Shown here piece by piece: positions 8,406 to 16,199 of a DNA stretch of 57,813 nt (the first letter of the stretch is position 1; the number at the start of each line of letters is the position of its first letter). The notes below the pieces were generated by a model. It was not told where the DNA came from. It did not search any database and saw nothing but the letters and a program-made list of their open reading frames with translations. The translations under genes and the position numbers were made by a program. Source of the DNA: an uncultured Collinsella sp. (GTDB taxonomy: Bacteria; Actinomycetota; Coriobacteriia; Coriobacteriales; Coriobacteriaceae); assembly GCA_959019775.1 (NCBI GenBank), contig CAUEPS010000012.1:1-57813 (forward strand). Reading direction: 5' to 3'.

Positions 8406-9903
8406 GATGTCCCCCTACCTGGTCGTTGCGTTCGCGCGCGGTGGCACCGGCGGTAAAGCTTAGTCCCTTAACCAGCGCGTTCTTGCCGTATTTGCCTTTT
8501 ACAGCCAGCACGGCGCGTGCCAGGTCACGCTCGCGCTCATCGGCCTCGACGTCGCTAAACAGATCGATGGTGGCAAATTCTTCGGGCATAAGGTTTCCGA
8601 AGCCCAGGTTAATACGTTTGACAGGTCGTTTTGGATCGACGGTCTGCGCCCACAGGTCATCGAAGTAGCCCATGATCTTCTTAAACGAATTGGTTCGTTC
8701 GGGTAGCTTTCGAGACGCGTTGGAATGGGCAAAGAGCGCGGCATAACCGCCACGCGGCTTACCGCCGTGCTCGCCCACGAAGATGCCGTCAATCGCCTGT
8801 GCCTCGCGAACCATGCGAAGGCGCTCATCGTCGCGCTGGACGGGCTTGGGCGCGCGGGGTGCAAGTTCGGGGCCATCGCTTGCGGTCGGCTCGACACCTG
8901 AGGTGCTTGAGCGTAGGTGCCCGCAGCCGTCGATGTATTGCGCTGTGCCGCTGGCATCGAGCCGGCGGATATCAGCACGCTCGCTTGCATAGCCCACAAA
9001 CAGCGAGATGCTGTCGCAGACCACGTGCTTGTCGACCAGGTCCAGTACGGCTGCATCAACCATCTCGCGCAACACCGTATAGGCCTGTTCGTAGGCATAG
9101 CCCTTCGAGAGCACCTGTCCGGTCGTGGTCGAGGTTGCCTGGGGGCGATAGGCCTGGATGTCGGCGATGGTTGTCGGTTCGCGCCCAAAAGCGTGGTCGA
9201 TCAGGTACTCGGCATTGACGCCGAGCTCGTCATAGAGCAGGTTCTCGTCGAGGGCCGCGACGCCCATCAGGTCGTAGACGCCGTACTTTTCGAGACGCGC
9301 CGCCACGCCGGGGCCAATACCCCAGATGTCGGTGATGGGGCGATGCGGCCAGATCTCCTTGCGAAAGGTCTCGTCGTCAAGTTTCCCGATACGGCTGGGC
9401 GCGTGTTTGGCGGTGATGTCGAGCGCCACTTTTGCTTGGAATAGGTTGGGTCCGATACCGACCGTTGCGGTGATGCCGGTACGGCGCAAAACTTCGTCGC
9501 GCAGCATGCAGGCAAAGCCTTCGTCATCGGTGTGATAGAGGTCCAAATAGGGCGTGACGTCGATAAAGCACTCGTCGATTGAATAGACGTGGACGTCTTG
9601 CGGGCTTACGTACTCCAGGTAGATACCGTAGATCTGCGCCGATACCTCCATATAGTGCTGCATGCGCGGTACGGCTTTGATGTAGTCGATGCCGTTGGGA
9701 ATTTCGAACAAGCGGCAGCGGTTATGGATACCGAGGTCCTTCATCGCCTGTGTGATGGCCAAGCAGATCGTCGTGCGGCCGCGAGACTCGTCGGCCACGA
9801 CCAAGTTGGTGGTAAGCGGATCGAGCCCACGGTCGACACACTCGACGCTGGCGTAAAACGTCTTAAGGTCGATACAGATGTACGTACGCCGACCGTGCTC
9901 CAC
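8398..9903 (-). CDS. Y-family (UmuC/DinB-like) translesion DNA polymerase
   Basis: The N-terminus reads RTYICIDLKTFYASVECV, with the first catalytic Asp and the steric-gate region of Y-family polymerases. VYSIDECFIDVTPYL carries the catalytic Asp-Glu pair (about residues 108-122). The helix-hairpin-helix thumb DIWGIGPGVAARLEKYGVYDLMGVA and the little-finger region follow. At about 501 residues it is longer than DinB and fits the Gram-positive UvrX/YqjW type that partners with YolD. I chose the GTG at 9903 because GAGGAGG lies 5 bases before it; a GTG at 9924 is an alternative. A LexA-type box lies upstream, so SOS induction is likely. Confidence 0.9.
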   Translation of the reverse strand: MEHGRRTYICIDLKTFYASVECVDRGLDPLTTNLVVADESRGRTTICLAITQAMKDLGIHNRCRLFEIPNGIDYIKAVPRMQHYMEVSAQIYGIYLEYVSPQDVHVYSIDECFIDVTPYLDLYHTDDEGFACMLRDEVLRRTGITATVGIGPNLFQAKVALDITAKHAPSRIGKLDDETFRKEIWPHRPITDIWGIGPGVAARLEKYGVYDLMGVAALDENLLYDELGVNAEYLIDHAFGREPTTIADIQAYRPQATSTTTGQVLSKGYAYEQAYTVLREMVDAAVLDLVDKHVVCDSISLFVGYASERADIRRLDASGTAQYIDGCGHLRSSTSGVEPTASDGPELAPRAPKPVQRDDERLRMVREAQAIDGIFVGEHGGKPRGGYAALFAHSNASRKLPERTNSFKKIMGYFDDLWAQTVDPKRPVKRINLGFGNLMPEEFATIDLFSDVEADERERDLARAVLAVKGKYGKNALVKGLSFTAGATARERNDQVGGHRA

Positions 9904-9934
9904 CGGGTCCTCCTCATCAAACACATGTTCCTAT

Positions 9935-9948
9935 CGAATACTTGTTCG
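9935..9948 (-). promoter_or_regulatory. LexA (SOS) box upstream of the Y-family polymerase operon
   Basis: CGAATACTTGTTCG, flanked by T and A (9934-9949), matches the actinobacterial LexA consensus TCGAACANNTGTTCGA with one mismatch. It is 32-46 bases upstream of the polymerase start. Control of a translesion polymerase by LexA is established elsewhere; here it is inferred from the site. Confidence 0.7.
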
Positions 9949-9957
9949 ATAATACCA

Positions 9958-10042
9958 GACCTGCCAAAAAGGGACAGGTTTATTTTGGTCGGTAAATCGC
10001 TTGGCCTATCTAAAAGAAACCCGTCCTTTTTGGTAGGTTTAC
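9958..10042. repeat. Pair of inverted REP-like palindromes with GGGACAGGTT core
   Basis: The first copy (core 9964-9988) runs from CCAAAAAGGGACAGG to TTTATTTTGG and is preceded by GACCTG. A degenerate inverted copy (about 10010-10033, AAACCCGTCCTTTTTGGTAG) faces it, so the two can form one long hairpin. They fill the gap between divergent genes. Related copies occur at 11407-11441 and 43561-43595. Confidence 0.7.
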
Positions 10043-10099
10043 GGGGCGCTTACGCTAGGTCGTTAACCTTGATGTGATGGATACGCTGAAGGGATATGG

Positions 10100-10723
10100 A
10101 TGACCGCCGATATGGGTGATCTTGCGCTTTTGGTACTGGCCGTGCTGTGTCTTGCAGTCTTTGCTTGCCTGCTGGTTAAGGTGCTTAAGCGACAGGCCAT
10201 GAGAATCGACAGGTTGGGCTACGCGCTTTTCGTTGAGAAGCTTCGTTCGCCGGCGTTGACGGTTGCGATGAAATCCGTTTCGAACATGGCATCGCTACCG
10301 GTTGTCGTGGGCGTGCTGGTCGCCACGTTTATATGGGCGCCCTGTCGGATTCAGGTTATGTGCGCCGCTGTCAATGTCGGCGTCATCAGTGCCATCGATC
10401 AGCTCCTTAAGGTGTTGGTGCGCCGCCCTCGCCCCCAAGGATATCGGCTTGTGGAGGCTCCGGGACTCAGTTTTCCCTCGGGCCATTCGATGGCTGCTAT
10501 GGCGTTTTACGGATATGGCATATGGCTCGTGCAGGGAGGAGCCGGCGGCCTTTCGTCTAACGTGTTTGCCGTGATGGCGCTTGCGTGCGTCATTCTCGCT
10601 GTTGGTGTCAGTCGCATTTATCTGGGGGTGCACTACGCTTCTGATGTACTGGGTGGATTTTGCCTGGCGCTAGCTTGGCTCATCTTATTTGTGCGCCTGG
10701 TGCCTCCGTTTATCGCGGCATAG
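10100..10723 (+). CDS. PAP2-family membrane phosphatase
   Basis: The 207-residue membrane protein carries the three PAP2 motifs: KVLVRRPRP (from about 104), FPSGHS (about 126-131) and SRIYLGVHYASDVLGG (about 171-186). The second and third contain the catalytic histidines. About five membrane helices are visible. The family removes phosphate from lipid phosphates such as undecaprenyl diphosphate or phosphatidic acid at the membrane; which one cannot be told. GAAGGGATATGG precedes the ATG at 10100. Confidence 0.88.
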   Translation: MTADMGDLALLVLAVLCLAVFACLLVKVLKRQAMRIDRLGYALFVEKLRSPALTVAMKSVSNMASLPVVVGVLVATFIWAPCRIQVMCAAVNVGVISAIDQLLKVLVRRPRPQGYRLVEAPGLSFPSGHSMAAMAFYGYGIWLVQGGAGGLSSNVFAVMALACVILAVGVSRIYLGVHYASDVLGGFCLALAWLILFVRLVPPFIAA

Positions 10724-10861
10724 CCATCTGTGCGTCCCGTTTTGATTGATTCGGGTTTTAACGCAGCCCTAAAGAGCACGAAACAGCTCGGAAAACCTTG
10801 CTTCGTAGCATGAGCCTAACGATCTGTTTCACCTTAAAAGCATGGAAGGGTTGTGGGGTAG

Positions 10862-11386
10862 ATGGTCAACTATGGGTTTGGTATGCCAACGCGCCTTGTC
10901 GCGGATGGCGACGTGGCACGTTGGTGCGGGCGCCTGGTCGCCCACTACGGCGGCACCAAGGCACTGGTAGTGCTGGGCGGCGACAAGCATACGCGCGACG
11001 AGCTCGTTGCGGCGGCGCTTGGGTCGCTTGACCGGGCATTGTTGGAGCGCGCGCTGTTCCGTTGTGGCTCGGTTGAGGGCGAGGGGGGAGACGAGCTGGT
11101 CGATGAGGCTGTTGCCTTGGCCACCGACGAGGGCGTCGACTTTGTGCTTGCGATTGGGGATGCCGACACGGCTGGATTTGCGCGCGAGGTTGCCCGTCGT
11201 ATGGCGGTGCTCGATTCTGGCGAGGACGGTTTTGTTCCCCATGGCTGCATTGTCTCGGAGGGAAAGGTGCCTGCGGCTGTGGGTAGAGGCGAAGTGCCCG
11301 TCTTTGCCATTATCGCGCCTGAGCTCCTGGATGGCATTGGCTCTCCCTTGCGCGAGTTGCTCGCCAGTGTGTGCGCCGCCGCATAG
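10862..11386 (+). CDS. Remnant or standalone N-terminal domain of an iron-containing alcohol dehydrogenase
   Basis: The 174-residue product aligns by eye with the nucleotide-binding half of YqhD/butanol-dehydrogenase-type enzymes: NYGFGMPTRLVADGDV at the start, VAHYGGTKALVVLGGDKHTRD, and a block ending VDFVLAIGDADTAGFAREVARRMA. In active enzymes the last block reads AVGGGSVIDTAK, so the dinucleotide-binding GGGS is replaced by GDAD. The whole helical metal-binding half, with its Asp and three His ligands, is absent. Enzyme activity is therefore unlikely. The frame is intact and codon use is like its neighbours, so it may be a decayed gene or a repurposed domain. Confidence 0.65.
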   Translation: MVNYGFGMPTRLVADGDVARWCGRLVAHYGGTKALVVLGGDKHTRDELVAAALGSLDRALLERALFRCGSVEGEGGDELVDEAVALATDEGVDFVLAIGDADTAGFAREVARRMAVLDSGEDGFVPHGCIVSEGKVPAAVGRGEVPVFAIIAPELLDGIGSPLRELLASVCAAA

Positions 11387-11406
11387 TTTTGATAGATAAA
11401 GCGTTT

Positions 11407-11441
11407 GACCTGCCAAAATAAACCTGTCCCTTTTTGGTCGG
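11407..11441. repeat. REP-like palindrome, core in reverse orientation
   Basis: GACCTG is followed by a 25-base core (11413-11437), starting CCAAAATAAACCTGTCCC and ending TTTTTGG, then TCGG. The core is the exact reverse complement of the core at 9964-9988, while the flanks GACCTG and TCGG keep the same orientation. Confidence 0.7.
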
Positions 11442-11560
11442 TCGCCGTTTGGGGGCGGATTGATAACGCTCGCTGATTACGGTCTTGACCTGAGCTAGAA
11501 TAGTGGCATCTGAATGTCCGGGCGCATGGGGACACGCGCCCGTATGCTGAGGAGGACTTT

Positions 11561-13255
11561 ATGGCAACTGTTGCCGCACCTATCGACGCCACGTCGACCG
11601 CCGCTTGGAAGGCGCTCGAGGCTCATCAGGAGAAGCTCGAGGCCGAGGGTATCGACCTCAAGGCCTGGTTCGCCGCCGATCCCGAGCGCGTGAACAAGCT
11701 GGGCTTTGACGCCGGTGACCTGCATTTCGATCTATCCAAGAACCTGGTGACCGACGAGACCGTTAAGCTGCTGTGCGATTTGGCCCGCGAGGTTAAGCTC
11801 GAGGAGCGCCGCGAAGCCATGTTCTCCGGCGAGCACATCAACACTACCGAGGACCGCGCCGTGCTGCACACCGCGCTGCGCCGCCCGGCGAGCGAGAAGG
11901 GCCAGCTCATCGTTGACGGCCAGGATGTTGTCGCCGACGTGCACGAGGTCCTCGACCGTATGTATGCCTTTGCCGAGCGCGTGCGCTCCGGTGAGTGGAA
12001 GGGCGTTACCGGCAAGAAGATCGAGCACCTGGTGTCCATCGGCATCGGCGGCTCCGATCTGGGCCCGGTCATGGCCTACGAGGCCCTGCGTCCCTACGCC
12101 GACGCCGGCATCGACTGCCGCTACATTTCCAACATCGATCCCAACGACCAGGCCGAGAAGCTCAAGGGCCTGGATCCCGAGACCACGCTCGTGATCATCG
12201 TCTCCAAGACCTTTACCACGCTCGAGACGCTTACCAACGCTCGCGAGGTCAAGACTTGGATGCTCGAGCAGCTCAAGGCCCAGGGCGCCATCGACGGCTC
12301 CGATGAGCAGAACGCCGAGGCTGTGGCTAAGCACTTTGTCGCCGTCTCTACCGCACTCGACAAGGTCGAGGCCTTCGGTATCGACCCGGCCAACGCCTTT
12401 GGCTTCTGGAACTGGGTCGGCGGCCGTTACTCCGTTGACTCCGCCGTGGGCCTGTCCCTGATCGTCGTGCTCGGTCCCGAGCGCTTCCAGCAGTTCCTCG
12501 AGGGCTTCCACGCCATCGACGAGTACTTCTGCAACACTCCGCTCGAGCAGAACGCCGTTGTGCTGATGGGCCTGCTCAATGTCTGGTACGTCAACTTCTT
12601 TGGCTCCAAGAGCCATGCCGTGCTGCCGTACTGCCAGTACCTGCATCGCTTCCCGGCTTACCTGCAGCAGCTCACCATGGAGTCCAACGGCAAGCATGTC
12701 CGTTGGGACGGCAGCGCCGTGACCTCCGATACCGGTGAGATCTACTGGGGCGAGCCCGGCACCAACGGCCAGCACGCGTTCTATCAGCTGCTGCATCAGG
12801 GCACCGTGGTGGTTCCGGCCGACTTTATCGCCTTCGCCAACACTGCTAACCCGGCGACCGACGGTGGCCAGGACGTCCATGAGCTGTTCCTGGGCAACTT
12901 CCTCGCTCAGACCAAGGCGCTTGCCTTTGGTAAGACGGCTGACGAGGTCCGTGCCGAGGGCACGCCCGAGCAAATCGTCCCGGCTCGCTGCTTTGAGGGC
13001 AACCGCCCGACGACCTCGATCTTCGGCGACACGCTGACCCCGTTCGCGCTTGGTGAGCTCATCGCCCTGTACGAGCACATCGTGTTTGTCGAGGGTACGG
13101 TTTGGGGTATCGACTCCTACGACCAGTGGGGTGTCGAACTGGGCAAGCAGCTTGCCAAGCAGATCACGCCTGCCTTCCACGACGACGCTGCCAAGGCCGA
13201 GCAGGACGCTTCGACCCAGGCACTCATCGAGTTCTATCGCGCTCACCGCAAGTAG
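11561..13255 (+). CDS. pgi: Glucose-6-phosphate isomerase
   Basis: The 564-residue protein matches the long-form isomerases. It has SIGIGGSDLGPVMAYEAL (from about 160), the IVSKTFTTLETLTNA loop that holds sugar phosphate, the signature FWNWVGGRYSVDSAVGLSL (about 280-298), and HRFPAYLQQLTMESNGKHV with the catalytic region that opens the ring. It interconverts glucose 6-phosphate and fructose 6-phosphate in the cytoplasm. Strong codon bias (frequent GAG, CTG, AAG) suggests high expression. GAGGAGGACTTT precedes the ATG. A strong terminator follows. Confidence 0.97.
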   Translation: MATVAAPIDATSTAAWKALEAHQEKLEAEGIDLKAWFAADPERVNKLGFDAGDLHFDLSKNLVTDETVKLLCDLAREVKLEERREAMFSGEHINTTEDRAVLHTALRRPASEKGQLIVDGQDVVADVHEVLDRMYAFAERVRSGEWKGVTGKKIEHLVSIGIGGSDLGPVMAYEALRPYADAGIDCRYISNIDPNDQAEKLKGLDPETTLVIIVSKTFTTLETLTNAREVKTWMLEQLKAQGAIDGSDEQNAEAVAKHFVAVSTALDKVEAFGIDPANAFGFWNWVGGRYSVDSAVGLSLIVVLGPERFQQFLEGFHAIDEYFCNTPLEQNAVVLMGLLNVWYVNFFGSKSHAVLPYCQYLHRFPAYLQQLTMESNGKHVRWDGSAVTSDTGEIYWGEPGTNGQHAFYQLLHQGTVVVPADFIAFANTANPATDGGQDVHELFLGNFLAQTKALAFGKTADEVRAEGTPEQIVPARCFEGNRPTTSIFGDTLTPFALGELIALYEHIVFVEGTVWGIDSYDQWGVELGKQLAKQITPAFHDDAAKAEQDASTQALIEFYRAHRK

Positions 13256-13287
13256 TCTTTGTCTGCTGAGCTAGCTCATCGAAGAAG

Positions 13288-13318
13288 GGGCCCGTATCTG
13301 TTGGGATACGGGCCCTTT
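13288..13318 (+). terminator. Terminator after pgi
   Basis: The stem GGGCCCGTATC / GGATACGGGCCC with a 4-5 base loop is followed by TTTG, 32 bases after the pgi stop. Confidence 0.85.
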
Positions 13319-13439
13319 GCAATTTGCCATTTGTCCGCAATCGTTCGGTGTGTTTTGCATTCGTCCTCAATTAATCCGTGTGAGGGACGCCCGCCTCGGA
13401 TATGATGAAGCGCGATAAAAGCGATGCAGGGAGGCATAT

Positions 13440-14282
13440 ATGGCAATCAAAGCCATTGCGATGGATATCGACGGTACGCTCACCAACGATCAGAAAGTGA
13501 TTACCCCGCGCACGCGCGAGAAGCTGCTCGCGGCGCAGGAGTCGGGCATTAAGCTCATTTTGGCTTCGGGCCGTCCCGCATGGGGACTGCACGCCTTGGC
13601 GCGGGAACTCGACCTCCAAAACCATGACGGTTTGCTGGTGGCCTTTAACGGTGCTCACGTTGTCGATGCCCAGACCGACGAGGTGTTGTTCGATCAGGCT
13701 ATGCCTGCCGACGAATTGCATCGCTTGATTGATCACCTGCGTAATTTTGACGTGATCCCTATGATTTCGCTCGGTCGCGATTTGCACGTCGAGGACTCGT
13801 ACCATTGCATGATCACGCTGCCTGACGGCTCGCAGAAGAATATCGTCAAGTATGAGCGCGACGCGTGCGATCTTAAGATTCGCGAGGTGGAGAGCCTGCA
13901 TGAGGTCGCTGATGCTTATCCCGTGGACAAGCTACTCACTGCGGGCGACCCGGCCTATCTGCAAGCGCATCACGAGGAGATGTACGCGCCCTTTACTCAG
14001 ACGCTTTCGGGTATGTTTACGGCCGACTGGTACTTTGAGTTTACGGCGCCCGGTATCGACAAGGCCCGTGCGCTCGAGGGTGCCCTGCCCAAGCTCGGCA
14101 TCGATGCCAGCGAGGTCGTATCGTTTGGCGACGGCCAGAACGACAAGTCCATGATTGAGTGGGCGGGTACCGGTGTTGCCATGGGTAACGCCGTCGACGA
14201 GGTCAAGGCTGTGGCCCAGATGGTGACCGCCAATAACAACGAAGACGGTATTGCGGTGGCGCTGGATAAGCTGCTGGGTTAG
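13440..14282 (+). CDS. Cof-type HAD-superfamily phosphatase
   Basis: The 280-residue protein has HAD motif I MDIDGTLTND (nucleophile Asp9), motif II LASGRP, a Cof-type cap domain in the middle, and motif IV FGDGQNDKSMIEWAGTGVAMGNA near 220-243, followed by the usual VTANNNEDGIAVAL end. Such enzymes dephosphorylate sugar phosphates, FMN or other small phosphates; the substrate is not evident. GCAGGGAGGCAT supports the ATG at 13440. A terminator separates it from the next HAD gene, which belongs to a different subclass. Confidence 0.9.
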   Translation: MAIKAIAMDIDGTLTNDQKVITPRTREKLLAAQESGIKLILASGRPAWGLHALARELDLQNHDGLLVAFNGAHVVDAQTDEVLFDQAMPADELHRLIDHLRNFDVIPMISLGRDLHVEDSYHCMITLPDGSQKNIVKYERDACDLKIREVESLHEVADAYPVDKLLTAGDPAYLQAHHEEMYAPFTQTLSGMFTADWYFEFTAPGIDKARALEGALPKLGIDASEVVSFGDGQNDKSMIEWAGTGVAMGNAVDEVKAVAQMVTANNNEDGIAVALDKLLG

Positions 14283-14304
14283 AATCGCCGATAATGCATG
14301 GTTC

Positions 14305-14330
14305 GGGCGCCTGCTTACAGGCGCCCTTTT
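14305..14330 (+). terminator. Terminator between the two HAD genes
   Basis: A perfect stem GGGCGCCTG / CAGGCGCCC with loop CTTA is followed by TTTT. It shows that the next gene cannot start at the upstream in-frame ATG at 14298. Confidence 0.88.
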
Positions 14331-14345
14331 GTTAGGGAGAGTGCC

Positions 14346-15005
14346 GTGTCCGCATTTCCGTTCGACGCCGTTATCTTTGACATGGACGGCGTTATTGTCG
14401 ATACCGAGTATTACTACCTGGGCGAGACTGCCGCGTTTGCCAAGGAGCTTGGGTTGAACCTGACTCAAGAGGAATTGAACGGGCAGGTCGGTACTTCGCA
14501 TCAGTTCTTCCTGCATATGCTGGTCGATTGGTTTGAGCGCGCCGGTAAGGGGCATTTCACTGGCGAGGAAGCGTTGGCCCGTTGGGACGAGTGGGCGCAT
14601 AAACGTCCGCGCGACTATCAGGCTTTGATTAACCCAGGCGCCGCGGATACGATTCGAGAGCTGCCGCGCCGTGGCGTTCGCGTGGCGCTTGCCAGCTCGT
14701 CTCCCATGGTTAGCATCAATGAAGTGCTCAATGCGTGCGGGCTGTCGGATGCCTTCGAGTATGTGGTGAGCGGCGAGCAGTTTAAGGAGAGCAAGCCCGA
14801 GCCCGACATCTACCTGCATGCGCTGGACCTGCTGGAGCTGCCCGCGAATCGCTGCTGCTGCGTTGAAGATTCCGTTCCGGGCATTACCGCGGGTAAGCGT
14901 GCTGGCCTGACGGTGATTGCCAAGCGCGAGGAGCGCTTTGGCTTTAGCCAGGATGCCGCGGACAAGATTATCGACCAGCTGCCGGAGCTGCTGGAACTCG
15001 CGTAG
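14346..15005 (+). CDS. HAD phosphatase, beta-phosphoglucomutase-like subfamily
   Basis: The 219-residue protein has FDMDGVIVDTE (nucleophile near residue 10), a small helical cap, LASSSP as motif II, KPEPDIYLHA as motif III with the Lys, and VEDSVPGITAGKRAG as motif IV. This is the layout of beta-phosphoglucomutase and related sugar-phosphate phosphatases. The GTG at 14346 follows TTAGGGAGAG, while the upstream ATG lies before a terminator hairpin, so the GTG is preferred. A role in hexose-phosphate turnover fits the flanking pgi and sugar kinase but is not established. Confidence 0.87.
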   Translation: MSAFPFDAVIFDMDGVIVDTEYYYLGETAAFAKELGLNLTQEELNGQVGTSHQFFLHMLVDWFERAGKGHFTGEEALARWDEWAHKRPRDYQALINPGAADTIRELPRRGVRVALASSSPMVSINEVLNACGLSDAFEYVVSGEQFKESKPEPDIYLHALDLLELPANRCCCVEDSVPGITAGKRAGLTVIAKREERFGFSQDAADKIIDQLPELLELA

Positions 15006-15067
15006 ATCCTGGGCGGTACTGCTGTCGCAACAGTGGTTCCGTTGGCATAAGAGAGAGGAGCGGCGTC

Positions 15068-15931
15068 ATGGCATTTAACGTAAGCGCACTGGGATTTGGC
15101 GACAACGTCGTCGACTGCTATGAGCATATTCACACAATGTATCCGGGTGGCAATGCGGTGAACTTTGCCGTATATGCCAAGAAATGCGGAGCCGCGCGCT
15201 CCACGTATATGGGCATCTTTGGTAATGATGCTGCTGCTGAGCATGTGATTGCGAGTCTTGAGGATGAGGACGTTGAGCTTGCCAAATGCAAACAGCTCAT
15301 CGGCGAGAACGGTGCGGCACGCGTTACTGTGGTTGATGGTGATCGTGTCTTTCTTGGCTCCAACGAGGGCGGTATCCGTGGCGATGCGCGCTATGTCCTC
15401 GATCGCTTTGACCTTTCGTACATGAAGCAGTTCGATGTGGTTCATTCGGGCAACTATTGCTTTACCGAGCGTGAACTTCCCAAGTTGAAGGCCGCGGGCA
15501 TCACGGTTTCGTTTGACTTCTCGGACGATTCGACCGACGAGTACTACGAGCAGATTGCTCCCTACGTTGACTTCGCGTTCTTTAGCGCGGCAGACGTTGC
15601 GAGCGAGGATGAGATTCGCGAGCGCCTTGCCTGGGTGAAGGGCTTGGGCCCATGTTTTGTGTCAGCAACGGCTGGCGCTGAGGGCTGCATTGCCTATGAC
15701 GGCGAGCGTTACTATCGGCAGCATGCCAAGCCCGTGGCAGACATGAAGGACACCATGGGTGCGGGCGACTCGTTCCTGACTTCGTTCCTGATGTGCTATC
15801 TCGATTCCGCCAAGCGTGGCGAGGATGGTGCTGAGGCCATCGAGCGCGCACTCGACTTTGCGGCGGGGTTTGCTTCGACCGTATGCGGCATGGAAGGCTC
15901 CTGGGGCCATGGAGCGCCGATTTCCGAATAG
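15068..15931 (+). CDS. PfkB-family sugar kinase, fructoselysine 6-kinase-like
   Basis: The 287-residue protein starts GFGDNVVDCYEHIHTMYPGGNAVNFAVYAKKCG, which closely follows the start of FrlD (GDN-VD-Y, GGNAVN-AVY), and has the FDFSDDSTDEYYEQIAPYVDFAF block also seen there. The PfkB catalytic signature DTMGAGDSFLTSFL lies near 228-241, with Asp as the base. FrlD phosphorylates fructoselysine, an Amadori compound in heated food, at C6. No deglycase (FrlB) lies beside it, so the exact substrate is open. AGAGAGGAGCGGCGTC precedes the ATG. Confidence 0.8.
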   Translation: MAFNVSALGFGDNVVDCYEHIHTMYPGGNAVNFAVYAKKCGAARSTYMGIFGNDAAAEHVIASLEDEDVELAKCKQLIGENGAARVTVVDGDRVFLGSNEGGIRGDARYVLDRFDLSYMKQFDVVHSGNYCFTERELPKLKAAGITVSFDFSDDSTDEYYEQIAPYVDFAFFSAADVASEDEIRERLAWVKGLGPCFVSATAGAEGCIAYDGERYYRQHAKPVADMKDTMGAGDSFLTSFLMCYLDSAKRGEDGAEAIERALDFAAGFASTVCGMEGSWGHGAPISE

Positions 15932-15975
15932 GTGAGCAGTCCCGGTGAGTCGAATTGTCGCCTCCCCGGGACCCC

Positions 15976-16194
15976 GTGGGCAAAAAATGCCAAATATGAG
16001 TACTGTCACTAATTTAGTAACAGCGAAATCAAGCTTTTGAGAGCCTAGTTGGGTGTCTGCGAGCGATTAAAACCTGCTAAAAATGATTTTAAGCATCTTG
16101 ATAATGAACAGTTGTGCATTATCAAGATGTTATTTTGCCGTAAATAATGTGACTAGATTTGCAACAGTACTCATATTTGGCATTTTTTGCACAC
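15976..16194. repeat. 219-bp AT-rich element with 31-bp terminal inverted repeats (MITE-like)
   Basis: The left end (15976-16006, GTGGGCAAAAAATGCC...TACTGT) and right end (16164-16194) are inverted copies, perfect over 27 bases and 30 of 31 overall. The interior is far more AT-rich than the genes on either side. It also holds a perfect 13-bp hairpin. No clear target-site duplication is visible. The element fills the space between two convergent genes. Confidence 0.65.
16094..16136. terminator. Strong hairpin inside the inverted-repeat element
   Basis: CATCTTGATAATG (16094-16106) pairs perfectly with CATTATCAAGATG (16117-16129), loop of 10, followed by TTATTTT. It could terminate the kinase transcript or be part of a structured RNA. 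Confidence 0.5.
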
Positions 16195-16199
16195 CGAGC

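Noticed and set aside
11732..13246. A 504-codon open frame opposite pgi
   Set aside because: It is caused by strong codon bias of pgi on the other strand; the composition (Val, Gly, Leu, Asp, His rich) is typical of antisense shadows.
14298..14345. Earlier ATG for the second HAD gene
   Set aside because: The start would lie before a perfect terminator hairpin; the GTG at 14346 has a ribosome-binding site and begins the conserved domain.
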